Shown: positions 40,866 through 49,461 of the stretch, piece by piece
Layout: each line of letters opens with the position of its first letter
How positions within the stretch are numbered: position 1 is the stretch's first letter
Source of the DNA: Phytohabitans houttuyneae
GTDB lineage: Bacteria; Actinomycetota; Actinomycetes; Mycobacteriales; Micromonosporaceae
Direction of reading: 5' to 3'
Assembly: GCF_011764425.1 (NCBI RefSeq)
Contig: NZ_BLPF01000002.1
Span: 1,798,997-1,862,996 of the forward strand
DNA: 64,000 nt
The notes under the pieces: generated by a model
Database searches by the model: none
Seen by the model: the letters and a program-made list of their open reading frames with translations, nothing else
What the model was told of the DNA's origin: nothing
Position numbers and translations under genes: made by a program

Positions 40866-41611
40866 TCGCTCTCCCCTCCGGCACGGCGCCGTGCCTCGTC
40901 CCGCCCCGCGGCGGCGAACCCGGCCGGGTCGAACGGCCGCTCCAGCGCCACCGCCTGCTCCCACTCGCTCGCGGCGGCGGCCGCCGCGCCCGGCCCCCGG
41001 TCGTACAGCCGCAGCACGTCCCGCACCGCGCCGGTCCGCGGGACCTGGCCGGCCAGCTCGCCGGCGAAAGGCAGCAGCCGCTCGTGCGGCACCACGTGGT
41101 TGACCAGGCCGATCCGCTCCGCCTCCGCCGCGGACACCGACCGTCCGGTCAGCGACATCTCGCGCGCCCGCCGGACGCCCACGGCCTGCGGCAGCAGCGC
41201 GGTCAGCCCCCAGGTCGGCACGACGTCCAGCCGCGCGTGGGTGTCGGCGAACGTGGCCCGCTCGGAGGCGACCACGAACGACGCGCTGAGCGCGATCTCC
41301 AGCCCGCCGCCGACGCACGCCCCGTTGACGGCGCAGATGACCGGCTTTCCCATCGCCCACAGGGCGCGCGCCGGATGGTGCCAGAAGCGCTTGCCGTACC
41401 GGTCCGCGAACTGTGCCGCGTCGGTGAAGTCGTTGCCCGCGCAGAACGCCGGGTCGGCGCCGGTGAGGATCACCGCGCGCACCGCGCCGTCCTGGTCGGC
41501 CTCGGCGAGCAGCCGGCACAGCTCGACCTGCATGTCGCGGGAGAGGGCGTTTCGCTTGTGGGGGCGGTCGAGGACGATGGTCACGACCCCGTCGCGGCCG
41601 GAGACGCGCAT
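40862..41611 (-). CDS. Enoyl-CoA hydratase/isomerase family protein
   Basis: A 249-aa crotonase. 'VTIVLDRPHKRNALSRDMQVELCRLLAEAD', 'AVILTGADPAFCAGNDFTDAAQF' and 'VNGACVGGGLEIALSASFVVASERATFADTHARLDVVPTWGLTALLPQAVGVRRAREM' define it. The first catalytic Glu (GLEIAL) is kept. At the second position the sequence has THARLD in place of a Glu, so simple hydration is doubtful. It is divergent from the ACAD pair across 46 bp that hold the ATCAT-TAAG-ATGAT site. Confidence 0.92.
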   Translation of the reverse strand: MRVSGRDGVVTIVLDRPHKRNALSRDMQVELCRLLAEADQDGAVRAVILTGADPAFCAGNDFTDAAQFADRYGKRFWHHPARALWAMGKPVICAVNGACVGGGLEIALSASFVVASERATFADTHARLDVVPTWGLTALLPQAVGVRRAREMSLTGRSVSAAEAERIGLVNHVVPHERLLPFAGELAGQVPRTGAVRDVLRLYDRGPGAAAAAASEWEQAVALERPFDPAGFAAAGRDEARRRAGGESE

Positions 41612-41648
41612 GCCGTCGAAGCTACCTGAGTACAGCCTTTTCTGCTAT

Positions 41649-41662
41649 ATCATTAAGATGAT
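41649..41662. promoter_or_regulatory. ATCAT-TAAG-ATGAT dyad overlapping the ACAD start
   Basis: A perfect 5-bp-arm dyad in an otherwise AT-poor region, overlapping the start codon of the gene at 41658 and lying 38 bp from the divergent crotonase. Related AT-rich words occur at 57.12 and 60.41 kb. A repressor bound here would block both directions or translation. Confidence 0.5.
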
Positions 41663-42809
41663 GTCTGGCGAGCTGCGCGACGAGGTCCGGCGGTGGTGCG
41701 CCACCCACGTCCCCCCGGACTGGCGGCGGGAGCAGGCCGGTGCCGGGCACGACGAGTTCGTCCGGTTCCAGCGGTGGTGGTTCAACGAGCTCAAGGGCGG
41801 CGGGTACGCGTTCCCGCACTGGCCGGGCGAATGGGGCGGCGGCTACGACCTGGCCCGGCAGGCGGTCATCTTCGAGGAGCTCGCGCGGGCCGACGCGCCC
41901 CGCCTCGTGCTGCACTTCGTGGCCCTGCACCACGCGGCCGCCACGCTCTTCGCCGCCGGTACCGAGCAGCAGCGGGCGCGGCACCTGCCGGCGATCCGGG
42001 ACGGCGAGATCTGGTGCCAGGGCTTCTCCGAGCCCGACGCCGGATCCGACCTCGCCTCGCTGCGCACCCGGGCCGAGCGGCGCGGCGACGTGTACGTCGT
42101 CAACGGGCAGAAGATCTGGGCGAGCGGCGCGCTGGACGCCGCGTGGTGCCTGCTGCTGGCCCGCACCGACCCGTCCGCGCCGAAGCGCCGGGGCATCTCG
42201 TACCTGATCATGGACATGCGCGCGCCCGGCGTGACCGTACGGCCGATCCGGCAGATCACCGGCGAGCAGCACTTCTGCGAGATCTTCCTGACCGACGTCG
42301 AGATCCCGGTCGCCGACCGCGTCGGCGCGGAGAACGACGGCTGGCGCATCGCGCAGAGCACGCTGAACTCCGAGCGCGGCGGCACGATGATCGAGCTGGC
42401 CGAGCGGCTGGCGCACGGGTTCGAGTGGCTCGTCGAGCTGGCCGCCCGAAACGGCGCGGTGGACGACCGCCTCGCCCGGCTGGCCAGCGAGGTGCAGGCG
42501 CTGCGGCTGCTCGTGCGGCGCCCGCTCGCGCGAGGCCACGACGGCGCGGCCTACGGCGCTTTCGCCTCCACCGTCAAGCTCTTCTACAGCGAGCTGCTGC
42601 AGCGGATGACCGGGTACGGCGTCGAGCTCAGCGGCCTCGCGGGCCAGGAGCGCCGGCCGCGCCCCCTCAGCTCCGGGTGGGAGTCGGGGCTGTGGCTGCT
42701 GGACTACATCGGCTCGTGGGAGTGGACGATCCCCGGCGGCACCAGCGAGATCCAGCGCAACATCATCGGCGAACGCGGGCTCGGCCTGCCGAGGGAGGCC
42801 CTGTCGTGA
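41658..42809 (+). CDS. Acyl-CoA dehydrogenase family protein (subunit 1 of a pair)
   Basis: A 383-aa ACAD fold. 'GGGYAFPHWPGEWGGGYDLARQAVIFEELARADAP', 'WCQGFSEPDAGSDLASLRTRAERRGDVYVVNGQKIWASGAL', 'YLIMDMRAPGVTVRPIRQITGEQHFCEIFLTDVEIP', 'LNSERGG' and 'WEWTIPGGTSEIQRNIIGERGLGLPRE' resemble mycobacterial FadE subunits that form alpha2-beta2 enzymes. The IFEGT catalytic-Glu motif is replaced by PGGTSE. The start lies on the ATG within the dyad; ATG 41661 is an alternative. GTGA coupling to the next ACAD supports a heteromer. Confidence 0.92.
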   Translation: MMSGELRDEVRRWCATHVPPDWRREQAGAGHDEFVRFQRWWFNELKGGGYAFPHWPGEWGGGYDLARQAVIFEELARADAPRLVLHFVALHHAAATLFAAGTEQQRARHLPAIRDGEIWCQGFSEPDAGSDLASLRTRAERRGDVYVVNGQKIWASGALDAAWCLLLARTDPSAPKRRGISYLIMDMRAPGVTVRPIRQITGEQHFCEIFLTDVEIPVADRVGAENDGWRIAQSTLNSERGGTMIELAERLAHGFEWLVELAARNGAVDDRLARLASEVQALRLLVRRPLARGHDGAAYGAFASTVKLFYSELLQRMTGYGVELSGLAGQERRPRPLSSGWESGLWLLDYIGSWEWTIPGGTSEIQRNIIGERGLGLPREALS

Positions 42810-43999
42810 CGCTCGACGAGGCGGACCGTGCGGCGCTGCGGGAGCTGGCCGGAACGCTCGCCGCCGCGCTCGCCACCCCGGCCCGGGTGCGCGCCGCCAT
42901 GGACGCCGGCGGCCGGCCGGACCGCGAGCTGGACGCCGAGCTCGCGTCCACCGGGCTGTGGGGGCTGGAGGCGCCGGAGGAGTACGGCGGCGGCGGGGCG
43001 AGCTTCCACGAGCTGGCCACCGTGCTCCAGGAGCTGGGCGCGCGGGCGGCGCCGTCGCGGCTCACCACGAGCGCCGTGCTCTGCGCCGGCGCCGTGCTAC
43101 TGGGCGGCACCGCCGCGCAGCGCGAACGGTGGCTGCCGGCCCTGGCGGCCGGGCAGGCGTACGGCACGGCCGCGCTCACCGAGTGGTGCGCCACCACCCC
43201 ACCGACCGGTCGGGTACAGGCGGAGCGGCACGGCAGCGGTTGGGTCCTGCGCGGGGCGGCCGCACACGTCCTCGACGCGCGGGTGAGCGACCTGCTCGTG
43301 GTGCCGGCGGTGGCCGGCCCGGACAGCCTCGTCGCGGTCGTGCCGAGCCGGGCCGGCGGGGTGGCGACCCGGCCGGTCGCGATGACCGACGGGACGCGCT
43401 GCGCCGACCACGTCACGCTCGACGGCGTGTCCGTGCCCGACGCCGACGTGCTGGCCGTCGGCAGCGACGCGGACCGGCTGATCGCGGCGCTGGTCAACCG
43501 CGCCGCCGCCGCGATCGCCGCCGACTCGGCGGGCAACGCCCAGCGGGTGCTGGCGATGACGGTCGGGTACGCCGGCGAGCGCCAGCAGTTCGGCCGGCCG
43601 ATCGGCTCCTTCCAGGCGGTCAAGCACCAGGCCGCGGACATGCTCGTCAACGCCGAGACCGCCGCCGCCCTGCTGGACGCCGCCGTCCGCGAGGCGGCGG
43701 CGGAGCCGGCGGAGTGCGAGGTCGCGGTGTCGATGGCCAAGGAGTACGGGTGCGAGCGCGCGGCCGCCAACGCCGGCACGGCGCTGCAGCTGCACGGCGG
43801 GATCGGCTACACCTGGGAGCACGACCTGCACATCTACCTCAAGCGCGCGAAGCTCAACGAGTTCCTCTTCGGCGACGGTCGATGGCACCGCGCCCGCGTC
43901 GCCCGGTCCCTGGTGCGGCGCGCCGGACCGCCGGCTGGCCTATCATCATCAGGTCCCGGCGAAAGGAACAATGGTGCCTCGGCCATCACGACGCGCTGA
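42806..43999 (+). CDS. Acyl-CoA dehydrogenase family protein (subunit 2 of a pair)
   Basis: A 397-aa ACAD. 'ELASTGLWGLEAPEEYGGGGASFHELATVLQELGARAAP', 'TALT'-type middle segments with 'AERHGSGWVLRGAAAHVLDARVSD', 'AGERQQFGRPIGSFQAVKHQAADMLVNAETAAALLDAAV' and 'LQLHGGIGYTWEHDLHIYLKRAKLNEFLFG' define it. It lacks the FEGT Glu, as does its partner. GTG 42806 overlaps the previous stop (GTGA). The last 29 bp overlap the TetR gene at 43971, so the regulator is probably co-transcribed. Confidence 0.92.
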   Translation: MTLDEADRAALRELAGTLAAALATPARVRAAMDAGGRPDRELDAELASTGLWGLEAPEEYGGGGASFHELATVLQELGARAAPSRLTTSAVLCAGAVLLGGTAAQRERWLPALAAGQAYGTAALTEWCATTPPTGRVQAERHGSGWVLRGAAAHVLDARVSDLLVVPAVAGPDSLVAVVPSRAGGVATRPVAMTDGTRCADHVTLDGVSVPDADVLAVGSDADRLIAALVNRAAAAIAADSAGNAQRVLAMTVGYAGERQQFGRPIGSFQAVKHQAADMLVNAETAAALLDAAVREAAAEPAECEVAVSMAKEYGCERAAANAGTALQLHGGIGYTWEHDLHIYLKRAKLNEFLFGDGRWHRARVARSLVRRAGPPAGLSSSGPGERNNGASAITTR

Positions 44000-44558
44000 A
44001 GTGCGGACCACAGCGGCACGCCTCATCCGCGAGCACGGCTACGACGCGGCGACCATGGATCTGCTGGCCGACGAGCTTGGCCTCAACAAGGGCACGCTGT
44101 ACCACTACTACCCGTCCAAGAGCGCCATCCTCTACGAGCTGCTCTCCGACCAGGTCGACGCCACGCTGGAGCTGGTCGGCCGGGTGCCCCGCGACGGGAG
44201 CGCCACCGACCGGATGCGGTCGCTCATCAGGCTCCAGGTCGAGCACGTGGCGACCAAGCAGGACGAGCTGGTGGTCTTCTTCCAGGAGCTGCCCTGGATC
44301 GAGCAGCACCTGGACGAGGAGCAGGCGACCGACCTGCGGCGGCGCATCGACCGGTACGAGCGCTTCACCCGGCAGCTGATCACGGCTGGCGTACGGGCGG
44401 GGGAGTTCCGCGAGCTCAACGTCAACATGATCATGTACTCGGTCATCGGCATCCTGGCGTACGTGCCGAACTGGTTCCGCGGCACCGCCCGCAAGGCCCA
44501 GGAGTCGCTCGTCGACGAGCTGTCGGAGTTCGTCGTCAACGGGATCCTGCGGCGCTGA
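43971..44558 (+). CDS. TetR-family transcriptional regulator
   Basis: A 195-aa repressor. 'RAEVRTTAARLIREHGYDAATMDLLADELGLNKGTLYHYYPSKSAILYELLSDQVDATLELV' is a standard TetR HTH. The ligand domain 'VEHVATKQDELVVFFQELPWIEQHLDEEQATDLRRRIDRYERFTRQLITAGVRAGEFRELNVNMIMYSVIGILAYVPNWFRG' resembles KstR2/fatty-acyl-CoA-type regulators. AAAGGA precedes ATG 43971. A perfect ACCAACC-AGTT-GGTTGGT palindrome lies 20 bp downstream of it, before the next crotonase. It is the leading candidate to bind that word across the island. Confidence 0.93.
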   Translation: MVPRPSRRAEVRTTAARLIREHGYDAATMDLLADELGLNKGTLYHYYPSKSAILYELLSDQVDATLELVGRVPRDGSATDRMRSLIRLQVEHVATKQDELVVFFQELPWIEQHLDEEQATDLRRRIDRYERFTRQLITAGVRAGEFRELNVNMIMYSVIGILAYVPNWFRGTARKAQESLVDELSEFVVNGILRR

Positions 44559-44578
44559 CGGCCCCGGCGGCGTAGATT

Positions 44579-44596
44579 ACCAACCAGTTGGTTGGT
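44579..44596. promoter_or_regulatory. TetR-type operator, site 1
   Basis: ACCAACC-AGTT-GGTTGGT, perfect 7-bp arms and 4-bp spacer, 16 bp before the GTG of the crotonase at 44612. It is the best copy of a word repeated at four other promoters in this half of the window. Confidence 0.75.
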
Positions 44597-44611
44597 CTGG
44601 GAGGAGTCGCC

Positions 44612-45388
44612 GTGCCGGAACGTACGCTGATCGTGGAAGAGCCGGCGCCCGGCGTCGTGCTCGTCCGGCTCAACCGTCCGGACCGGCTGAACGCGTTGAG
44701 CGCCGACCTGATGGCGGCGCTGGAAGAGCTGTGGACCCGGTTGCGGCGGGGTTCCGGCGTGCGCTGCGTGGTCCTCACCGGCAACGGCCGCGGCTTCTGC
44801 TCCGGGGCGGACGCCGGCTTCCTCGCCGCCGACCGGGCCCCGCGCGGCGCGGGCCTCGACGGCGAGCTGTCGTTCGTGCCCGGCCGGATCCTCGACGTGC
44901 CCGTCGTCGTCGCGGTCAACGGCGTCTGCGCGGGCGGCGGCCTGCACTTCGTCGCCGACGCCGACATCGTCATCGCCGCGGAAACTGCCACCTTCCTCGA
45001 CCCGCACGTGTCGGTCGGCCAGGTCAGCGGGATCGAGCCGCCGTCGCTGGCGCTGCGCCTGCCGCTGCCGGTGATCTCCCGGATGGCCCTCATGGGGCGC
45101 GACGAGCGGCTGACCGCCCGCCGGCTGTACGAGCTGGGGCTCGTCACCGAGCTCGTCGACGAGGCCGGCCTCGTCGACCGGGCGGTGGAGATCGCCCGCG
45201 TGGTCGCGTCGGCGTCACCGGCCGCGGTCCGCGCCACCCGCCGCTCCTGGCGGCGGCTCAGCGACGGCCTCGTCGAGCCGGCGATGCGCGAGGGCTGGGA
45301 CGACGTCCAGAAGCACTGGCCACACCCCGACGCCGCCGAGGGACCGGCCGCCCTGCGCGACAAGCGCCCTCCGGTGTGGACGGACTGA
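44612..45388 (+). CDS. Enoyl-CoA hydratase/isomerase family protein
   Basis: A 258-aa crotonase. 'VVLVRLNRPDRLNALSADLMAALEELW', 'VVLTGNGRGFCSGADAGFLA' and 'VNGVCAGGGLHFVADADIVIAAETATFLDPHVSVGQVSGIEPPSLALRLPLPVISRMALMG' define the fold. Both hydratase Glu positions are His (GLHF; DPHVS), as in several mycobacterial EchA proteins of unknown reaction. GTG 44612 has a strong GGGAGGAG. It stands alone under the TetR-type operator site 1. Confidence 0.92.
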   Translation: MPERTLIVEEPAPGVVLVRLNRPDRLNALSADLMAALEELWTRLRRGSGVRCVVLTGNGRGFCSGADAGFLAADRAPRGAGLDGELSFVPGRILDVPVVVAVNGVCAGGGLHFVADADIVIAAETATFLDPHVSVGQVSGIEPPSLALRLPLPVISRMALMGRDERLTARRLYELGLVTELVDEAGLVDRAVEIARVVASASPAAVRATRRSWRRLSDGLVEPAMREGWDDVQKHWPHPDAAEGPAALRDKRPPVWTD

Positions 45389-45714
45389 CCCCGGGACAGA
45401 TGTTTGCCCCGGCCCGCGTCACCTGCGGACCGCACGCGCGGGGCCCCCGGGGAAACGTGGAGCGCAGCGGAGCGTTTTTGGGGTGCTTTCCCGCGGGCAC
45501 CGCAGAGGCCGGCGGCTCGCGGGGCTCGCCGAGATCCCCGGCCTCCGCTGCCGGGTCCGCGGGGTCAAGCCCACCGTCGCCGCGTGGTAAGCGCGAAACC
45601 GTGACCAACGGCGGCGGGTGAGGCCGCGGGAGCAACGGTCCGGACCACGGCGGACGTCGCGGTAGCCCGGATCTGCCTCTGGAAGTTGGTCCAATGTGGC
45701 CGGAGGGAGCCCGG
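45389..45714. other. Intergenic region between convergent crotonase and SDR genes
   Basis: A 326-bp gap with no convincing gene. Around 45439-45502 an imperfect inverted repeat (GCCCCCGGGGAAA ... TTTCCCGCGGGC) encloses GGAGCGCAGCGGAGCG and TTTTTGG, which could terminate both converging transcripts. The rest (45520-45714) is ordinary GC-rich sequence with a small TTGGTCCAA dyad near 45687. Short frames here show no family resemblance. Confidence 0.5.
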
Positions 45715-46554
45715 CTAGAGGAAGAAGTCCGGCTCGAGGTCCGCGCCCGGCACGGTGGCGTAGGTGTCGAGGTCGGTGACCCCGGCGGCGCGCAGCACGT
45801 CGTCGTCGACGAGCGTCCGGCCGGTGAGCGCGGCGGCCGGCGCCGTCAGGATCACGTGGGCCGCGTCCGCCATGATCTGCGGGCTGCGCGTGCGGGCCAG
45901 GGCGTCGCCGCCGCCGAGGAGGTTGGCGACCGCGTCGGTGGCGATGGTCGTGCGGGGCCACAGGCAGTTGGCGGCGACCGGCACGCCGGCGAACTCGGCG
46001 GCGAAGCCAAGCGTGGCCAGCGTCATGCCGTACTTGGCGAGCATGTAGGCCGGATGGGCGCCGAGCCACCGCGGCTCCAGGTTGAGCGGCGGGCTCAGCG
46101 TGAGCACGTGCGGGTTTCCGGCCTTGACGAGTTCGGGCAGGCACGCCTTGGTCAGCATGAACGTGCCGCGCGTGTTGACGTCCTGCATGAGGTCGTAGCG
46201 GCGCGGCGCGATCCGCGCGGTGCCCGACAGGTCCAGCACGCTGGCGTTGTTGACGCAGATGTCCACGCCGCCGAACTCGTCGACCGCGGCGCGTACCGCC
46301 CGCTCGATCGTCTCGTCGGAGCGCACGTCGCCGACGACCGGCACCGCCCGCCCACCCGCGGCGCGGATCTGCTCCGCCGCCGTGTGGATGGTGCCGCGCA
46401 GCTTGGGATGCGGGGTGTCGGTCTTGGCGATCAGCACGATGTTGGCGCCGTCCCGCGCCGCCCGCAGCGCGATGGCCAGGCCGATGCCGCGGCTGCCGCC
46501 GGACATGACGATCGTGCGGCCGGCGAGCGTGCCGCCGCCTCCGTGCGGGTTCAC
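45715..46554 (-). CDS. SDR, hydroxysteroid dehydrogenase-like protein 2 type
   Basis: A 279-aa SDR. 'GRTIVMSGGSRGIGLAIALRAARDGANIVLIAKTDTPHPKLRGTIHTAAEQIRAAGG' is very close to the HSDL2 subfamily, which recognises the 'AKT..PHPKLPGTI' stretch. 'VNNASVLDLSGTARIAPRRYDLMQDVNTRGTFMLTKACLPEL', 'PAYMLAKYGMT' (YxxxK) and 'NCLWPRTTIATDA' follow. Its substrates are probably 3-hydroxyacyl- or branched acyl-CoAs. GTG 46554 overlaps the upstream stop (GTGA). It is the last gene of a three-gene minus-strand unit. Confidence 0.93.
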   Translation of the reverse strand: MNPHGGGGTLAGRTIVMSGGSRGIGLAIALRAARDGANIVLIAKTDTPHPKLRGTIHTAAEQIRAAGGRAVPVVGDVRSDETIERAVRAAVDEFGGVDICVNNASVLDLSGTARIAPRRYDLMQDVNTRGTFMLTKACLPELVKAGNPHVLTLSPPLNLEPRWLGAHPAYMLAKYGMTLATLGFAAEFAGVPVAANCLWPRTTIATDAVANLLGGGDALARTRSPQIMADAAHVILTAPAAALTGRTLVDDDVLRAAGVTDLDTYATVPGADLEPDFFL

Positions 46555-47687
46555 CGGATCTCCTCGGGGATCGGCACCGGGCGCCGGCCCAGCACGTCGG
46601 GGATGGTGCGCAGGTCGGCGGCGGGGTACGCGAAGCCCGGCGCCAGCAGGATGCCCGGTGGCGCCGCGACGACGGCCGGGATCGTCTGCACCAGCTGGAC
46701 CGCGGTCGCGAGGTTGGCGGCCGACTGGCGGTCGTCGACGCCGAACACGTCGCGGGCGTCGCTGGTCGTCAGGTCGGCGCGGGTGCGCACGTCGACGGGC
46801 AGGCCCTTGACCTCCACCTCGTACATGTCGCCGGAGACGAGGTCCACCGCGCCGTCCACGAGGTCCCGGTCCAGGTACCACAGCTCCCGGATGGTCACGA
46901 CGGGCGAGTCGCCGGCGTACCCGGTCCAGGTGCCGTCCAGCGCGCCCACGGTGCCCGCCCGCACGGTCACGGCGGCGCCGTCGACGTCGCGCTCGCTCGT
47001 CAGGTAGCGGACGTCCGCCGCCATCCGGTCCACCTGCAGGCCGAGGTGGTGCGCCAGGCCGGCGATGCACTCGAAGTAGTACCGGCTCAGCAGCGTCTTG
47101 CGGGTCCTGGTACCCAACCGTTCGGGCGGTTGGCCGAAGCCGATGGCGGCGATCGTCTCGCCGGCGTGGTGGCTGAGGTCGCAGATCTCCCGCAGGTGTA
47201 CGGCGTGCACGACGGTGCACAGGCTCGTCGCGGTGAGCGCGAACCGTTCCACGAACCAGCCCGGGTGGATGCCCGTGCCGTGCAGCGTGGTGCCGCCCTC
47301 CGCGCAGGCGGCTTCGAGCGGCGCCACGTACTCCTCGCCGCGCTGCCACGGGAAGAAGTAGGCGGTGGAGGTGACGACGTTCTTGCCGCCGCGCAGCAGG
47401 GTGGTGATCTCCTCGTGCCGCGACGACTCGTCCGGCAGCGCGCGCCCGGCGTAGAGCACCACGTCCGCGTCGAGGTCGTAGATGGCGCGCGGGTCGTCGA
47501 CGACCGCGACCCCGGCCGGCGCCTCGCCGACCAGCTCCATGGCGTCCCGCCCGACCTTCGCCGGGCTGTACGCCAGGCAGCCCACGAGCCGCAGCTCCGG
47601 CCGCCGGGCGATCTCGCGCAGCGCCTGCGAGCCGGTGTAGCCGGGCCCCCAGACGACCACCCGGTACGGCTCGGTCCGCGCCGTCAT
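46551..47687 (-). CDS. NAD(P)-binding amine dehydrogenase/dihydrodipicolinate reductase-like protein
   Basis: A 378-aa protein. 'YRVVVWGPGYTGSQALREIARRPELRLVGCLAYSPAKVGRDAMELVG' is a Rossmann start with the GPGYTG variant seen in the DapB-like, 2,4-diaminopentanoate dehydrogenase-related group. 'DADVVLYAGRALP', 'LLRGGKNVVTSTAYFFPW' and 'GTTLHGTGIHPGWFVERF' follow. In actinobacteria such genes cluster with lipid-like acyl-CoA catabolism, but the reaction is not established. It is coupled on both sides by 4-bp overlaps. Confidence 0.85.
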   Translation of the reverse strand: MTARTEPYRVVVWGPGYTGSQALREIARRPELRLVGCLAYSPAKVGRDAMELVGEAPAGVAVVDDPRAIYDLDADVVLYAGRALPDESSRHEEITTLLRGGKNVVTSTAYFFPWQRGEEYVAPLEAACAEGGTTLHGTGIHPGWFVERFALTATSLCTVVHAVHLREICDLSHHAGETIAAIGFGQPPERLGTRTRKTLLSRYYFECIAGLAHHLGLQVDRMAADVRYLTSERDVDGAAVTVRAGTVGALDGTWTGYAGDSPVVTIRELWYLDRDLVDGAVDLVSGDMYEVEVKGLPVDVRTRADLTTSDARDVFGVDDRQSAANLATAVQLVQTIPAVVAAPPGILLAPGFAYPAADLRTIPDVLGRRPVPIPEEIR

Positions 47688-48442
47688 CCCGCCACCCTCC
47701 CGCCCGCCACGAGCGCGCCGCCGTCCACCACGAGCACGTGTCCGGTCAGCCAGCCGGCCCGGTCGGACAGCAGGAAGCTCGCCGCGGCGGCGATGTCCGC
47801 GGGCGTGCCGAAGCGCCCCATCGGGATGCCGGCCAGCAGCGCGGCCCGCTCCGCGTCCGGTATCGCCGCGGCCATGTCGGTGTCGACGAGGCCGGGCGCC
47901 ACCGCGTTGACCCGTGCCGCCGGTGCCAGCTCGGCGGCCAGCTGCCGGGTGAGGTAGTCCAGGGCCGCCTTGGTGGCGTTGTAAAAGCCGGTCTTCGGGG
48001 TGGGTGCGGCGGCGCCGATCGACGTGACGTTGACGACCGCACCGCCGTGCACACGCATGCCGGCCCGCCACACCAGCTGCGTCCACAGCAGCGGAGCCCA
48101 CTGGTTCACCTCCGTCAGCTTCGTGGCCAGCGGCGCCGCCAGGTCGATCGTGGGTCCCCACTGCGGGTTGGTGCCGGCGTTGTTGACCAGATAGTCGATC
48201 CGGCCGAACGCCTCCATCGCGTACGCCACGCACCGCTCGGCGGCCGGCGCGTCGGCGGCATGGCAGGCGCGCCAGAGGCAGGCCGGCCCGAGCGCGGCCG
48301 CGGTGGCCTCCAGCGCGGCCCGCCTGCGCCCGGTGATGAGCACGCGGGCGCCGGCCGCGACCAGCTCGCGCGCCACCTCCCGGCCGATCCCCCGGGACCC
48401 GCCGGTGACGATCGCGGTCCTGCCGTCGTGGTCGATCCGCAC
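47684..48442 (-). CDS. SDR-family oxidoreductase
   Basis: A 252-aa classical SDR. '[45 protein letters not shown]' (Arg-rich, NADP-type), '[16 protein letters not shown]', '[39 protein letters not shown]', '[16 protein letters not shown]' and '[17 protein letters not shown]' give the full set. GTG 48442 is preferred over a longer frame because GGAAGG lies 6 bp upstream. It is the first gene of the leftward unit, directly behind TetR-type site 2. Confidence 0.92.
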   Translation of the reverse strand: MRIDHDGRTAIVTGGSRGIGREVARELVAAGARVLITGRRRAALEATAAALGPACLWRACHAADAPAAERCVAYAMEAFGRIDYLVNNAGTNPQWGPTIDLAAPLATKLTEVNQWAPLLWTQLVWRAGMRVHGGAVVNVTSIGAAAPTPKTGFYNATKAALDYLTRQLAAELAPAARVNAVAPGLVDTDMAAAIPDAERAALLAGIPMGRFGTPADIAAAASFLLSDRAGWLTGHVLVVDGGALVAGGRVAG

Positions 48443-48480
48443 TGGCCACCTTCCGCCGCCTGGGAAGGCGAACGTACCAA

Positions 48481-48498
48481 ACCAACCAGTGGGTTGGC
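48481..48498. promoter_or_regulatory. TetR-type operator, site 2
   Basis: ACCAACC-AGTG-GGTTGGC in the 86-bp divergent gap between the SDR unit (leftward) and the LLM/crotonase/CaiB unit (rightward). Six of seven arm positions match site 1, and the spacer differs by one base. Confidence 0.72.
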
Positions 48499-48528
48499 TA
48501 CGAGGTGCGGTTGCCATATGCTCGCCGG

Positions 48529-49461
48529 GTGGAAGGTGTCGAGCTCTCGGTCGGTGTGCGAAACTTCGCCGCCCGCCCGCCGGCGGACTGGCGCCACATC
48601 CTCGACCAGGCGCGCGCCGCCGACGACGCCGGCGTCGACCGGGTATTCGTCGCCGACCACCTCGTCTTCGGGCGCGACCTGACCGCGTACGGCGACCCGG
48701 CCGCCGGGGGAGTGGCCGGCGGCGTCCAGCCGACCGGGCCGGACGGCGAGTGGCTGGAGCCGCTGGCGGCCCTGTCCGCGATGGCCGCGGTGACCACCCG
48801 GGTCAGGCTCGCGACCAACGTGCTCGTCGCGCCGCTGCGCCAGGCGGTGCTCCTGGCGAAGATGGCATCCACTGTGGACGCCCTGTCGCACGGGCGGCTG
48901 GAGCTCGGCGCCGGCGTCGGCTGGCAGCGGGCGGAGTACCGCGCGGTGGGCGTGCCCTTCGCCGAACGCGGCCGCGTGCTCGACGAGACCCTCGACGTGT
49001 GCCGTGCACTGTGGACACGCGACGAGGTGACGTACGCGGGGCGCGGCTTCGACCTCGACGCCGTGCACATGATGCCGAAGCCGTTGCACCCGGGCGGCGT
49101 GCCGATCTGGCTCGGCGGGCGGGCCATCCCGGCCGCCGCCCGCCGGCTCGCCCGGCACGGCACCGGCTGGATCCCGTGGGGCGTCACGCCGGAAAACCTC
49201 GCCGCCGTGCTCGGGCGGATGCGGTCGCTGGTGGCGGAGCACGGGCGGGACTTCGCCACGATCCGCGTCTCGTACGCGCTGCCGACGGCCGTCAAGGACG
49301 GCGCCCTCGACTTCCCGCGCATGTTCGCCGGCATCCCCGAAGCCCTCGCGCTCGGGGTGACCGACTTCCGGACGCTGGCCCGGATACCGCCCGACTACGC
49401 CGGCGCGCGCGCCTTCCTCGACGAGCTGCACGGGCGCTTCCGGGAAGCCGCGCGCGGATGA
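48529..49461 (+). CDS. LLM-class flavin-dependent oxidoreductase (F420 or FMN)
   Basis: About 310 aa, a luciferase-like barrel. '[44 protein letters not shown]', '[69 protein letters not shown]' and '[15 protein letters not shown]' are typical of the TIGR03619-like F420-dependent group. It may be involved in oxidative ring or chain steps. The start is uncertain: GTG 48529 begins at the conserved strand, while GTG 48505 would add 8 residues. A crotonase and a CaiB gene follow in the same unit. Confidence 0.9.
   Translation: MEGVELSVGVRNFAARPPADWRHILDQARAADDAGVDRVFVADHLVFGRDLTAYGDPAAGGVAGGVQPTGPDGEWLEPLAALSAMAAVTTRVRLATNVLVAPLRQAVLLAKMASTVDALSHGRLELGAGVGWQRAEYRAVGVPFAERGRVLDETLDVCRALWTRDEVTYAGRGFDLDAVHMMPKPLHPGGVPIWLGGRAIPAAARRLARHGTGWIPWGVTPENLAAVLGRMRSLVAEHGRDFATIRVSYALPTAVKDGALDFPRMFAGIPEALALGVTDFRTLARIPPDYAGARAFLDELHGRFREAARG

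Noticed and set aside
45439-45460. GGGGAAACGTGGAG as another LacI-type operator
   Set aside because: Only GGAAACG matches; the second half and flanks do not, and it is in a convergent gap, not at a promoter.
45404-45635. Short frames in the convergent gap after the crotonase
   Set aside because: No ribosome site, no motif, and they run through a likely terminator structure.
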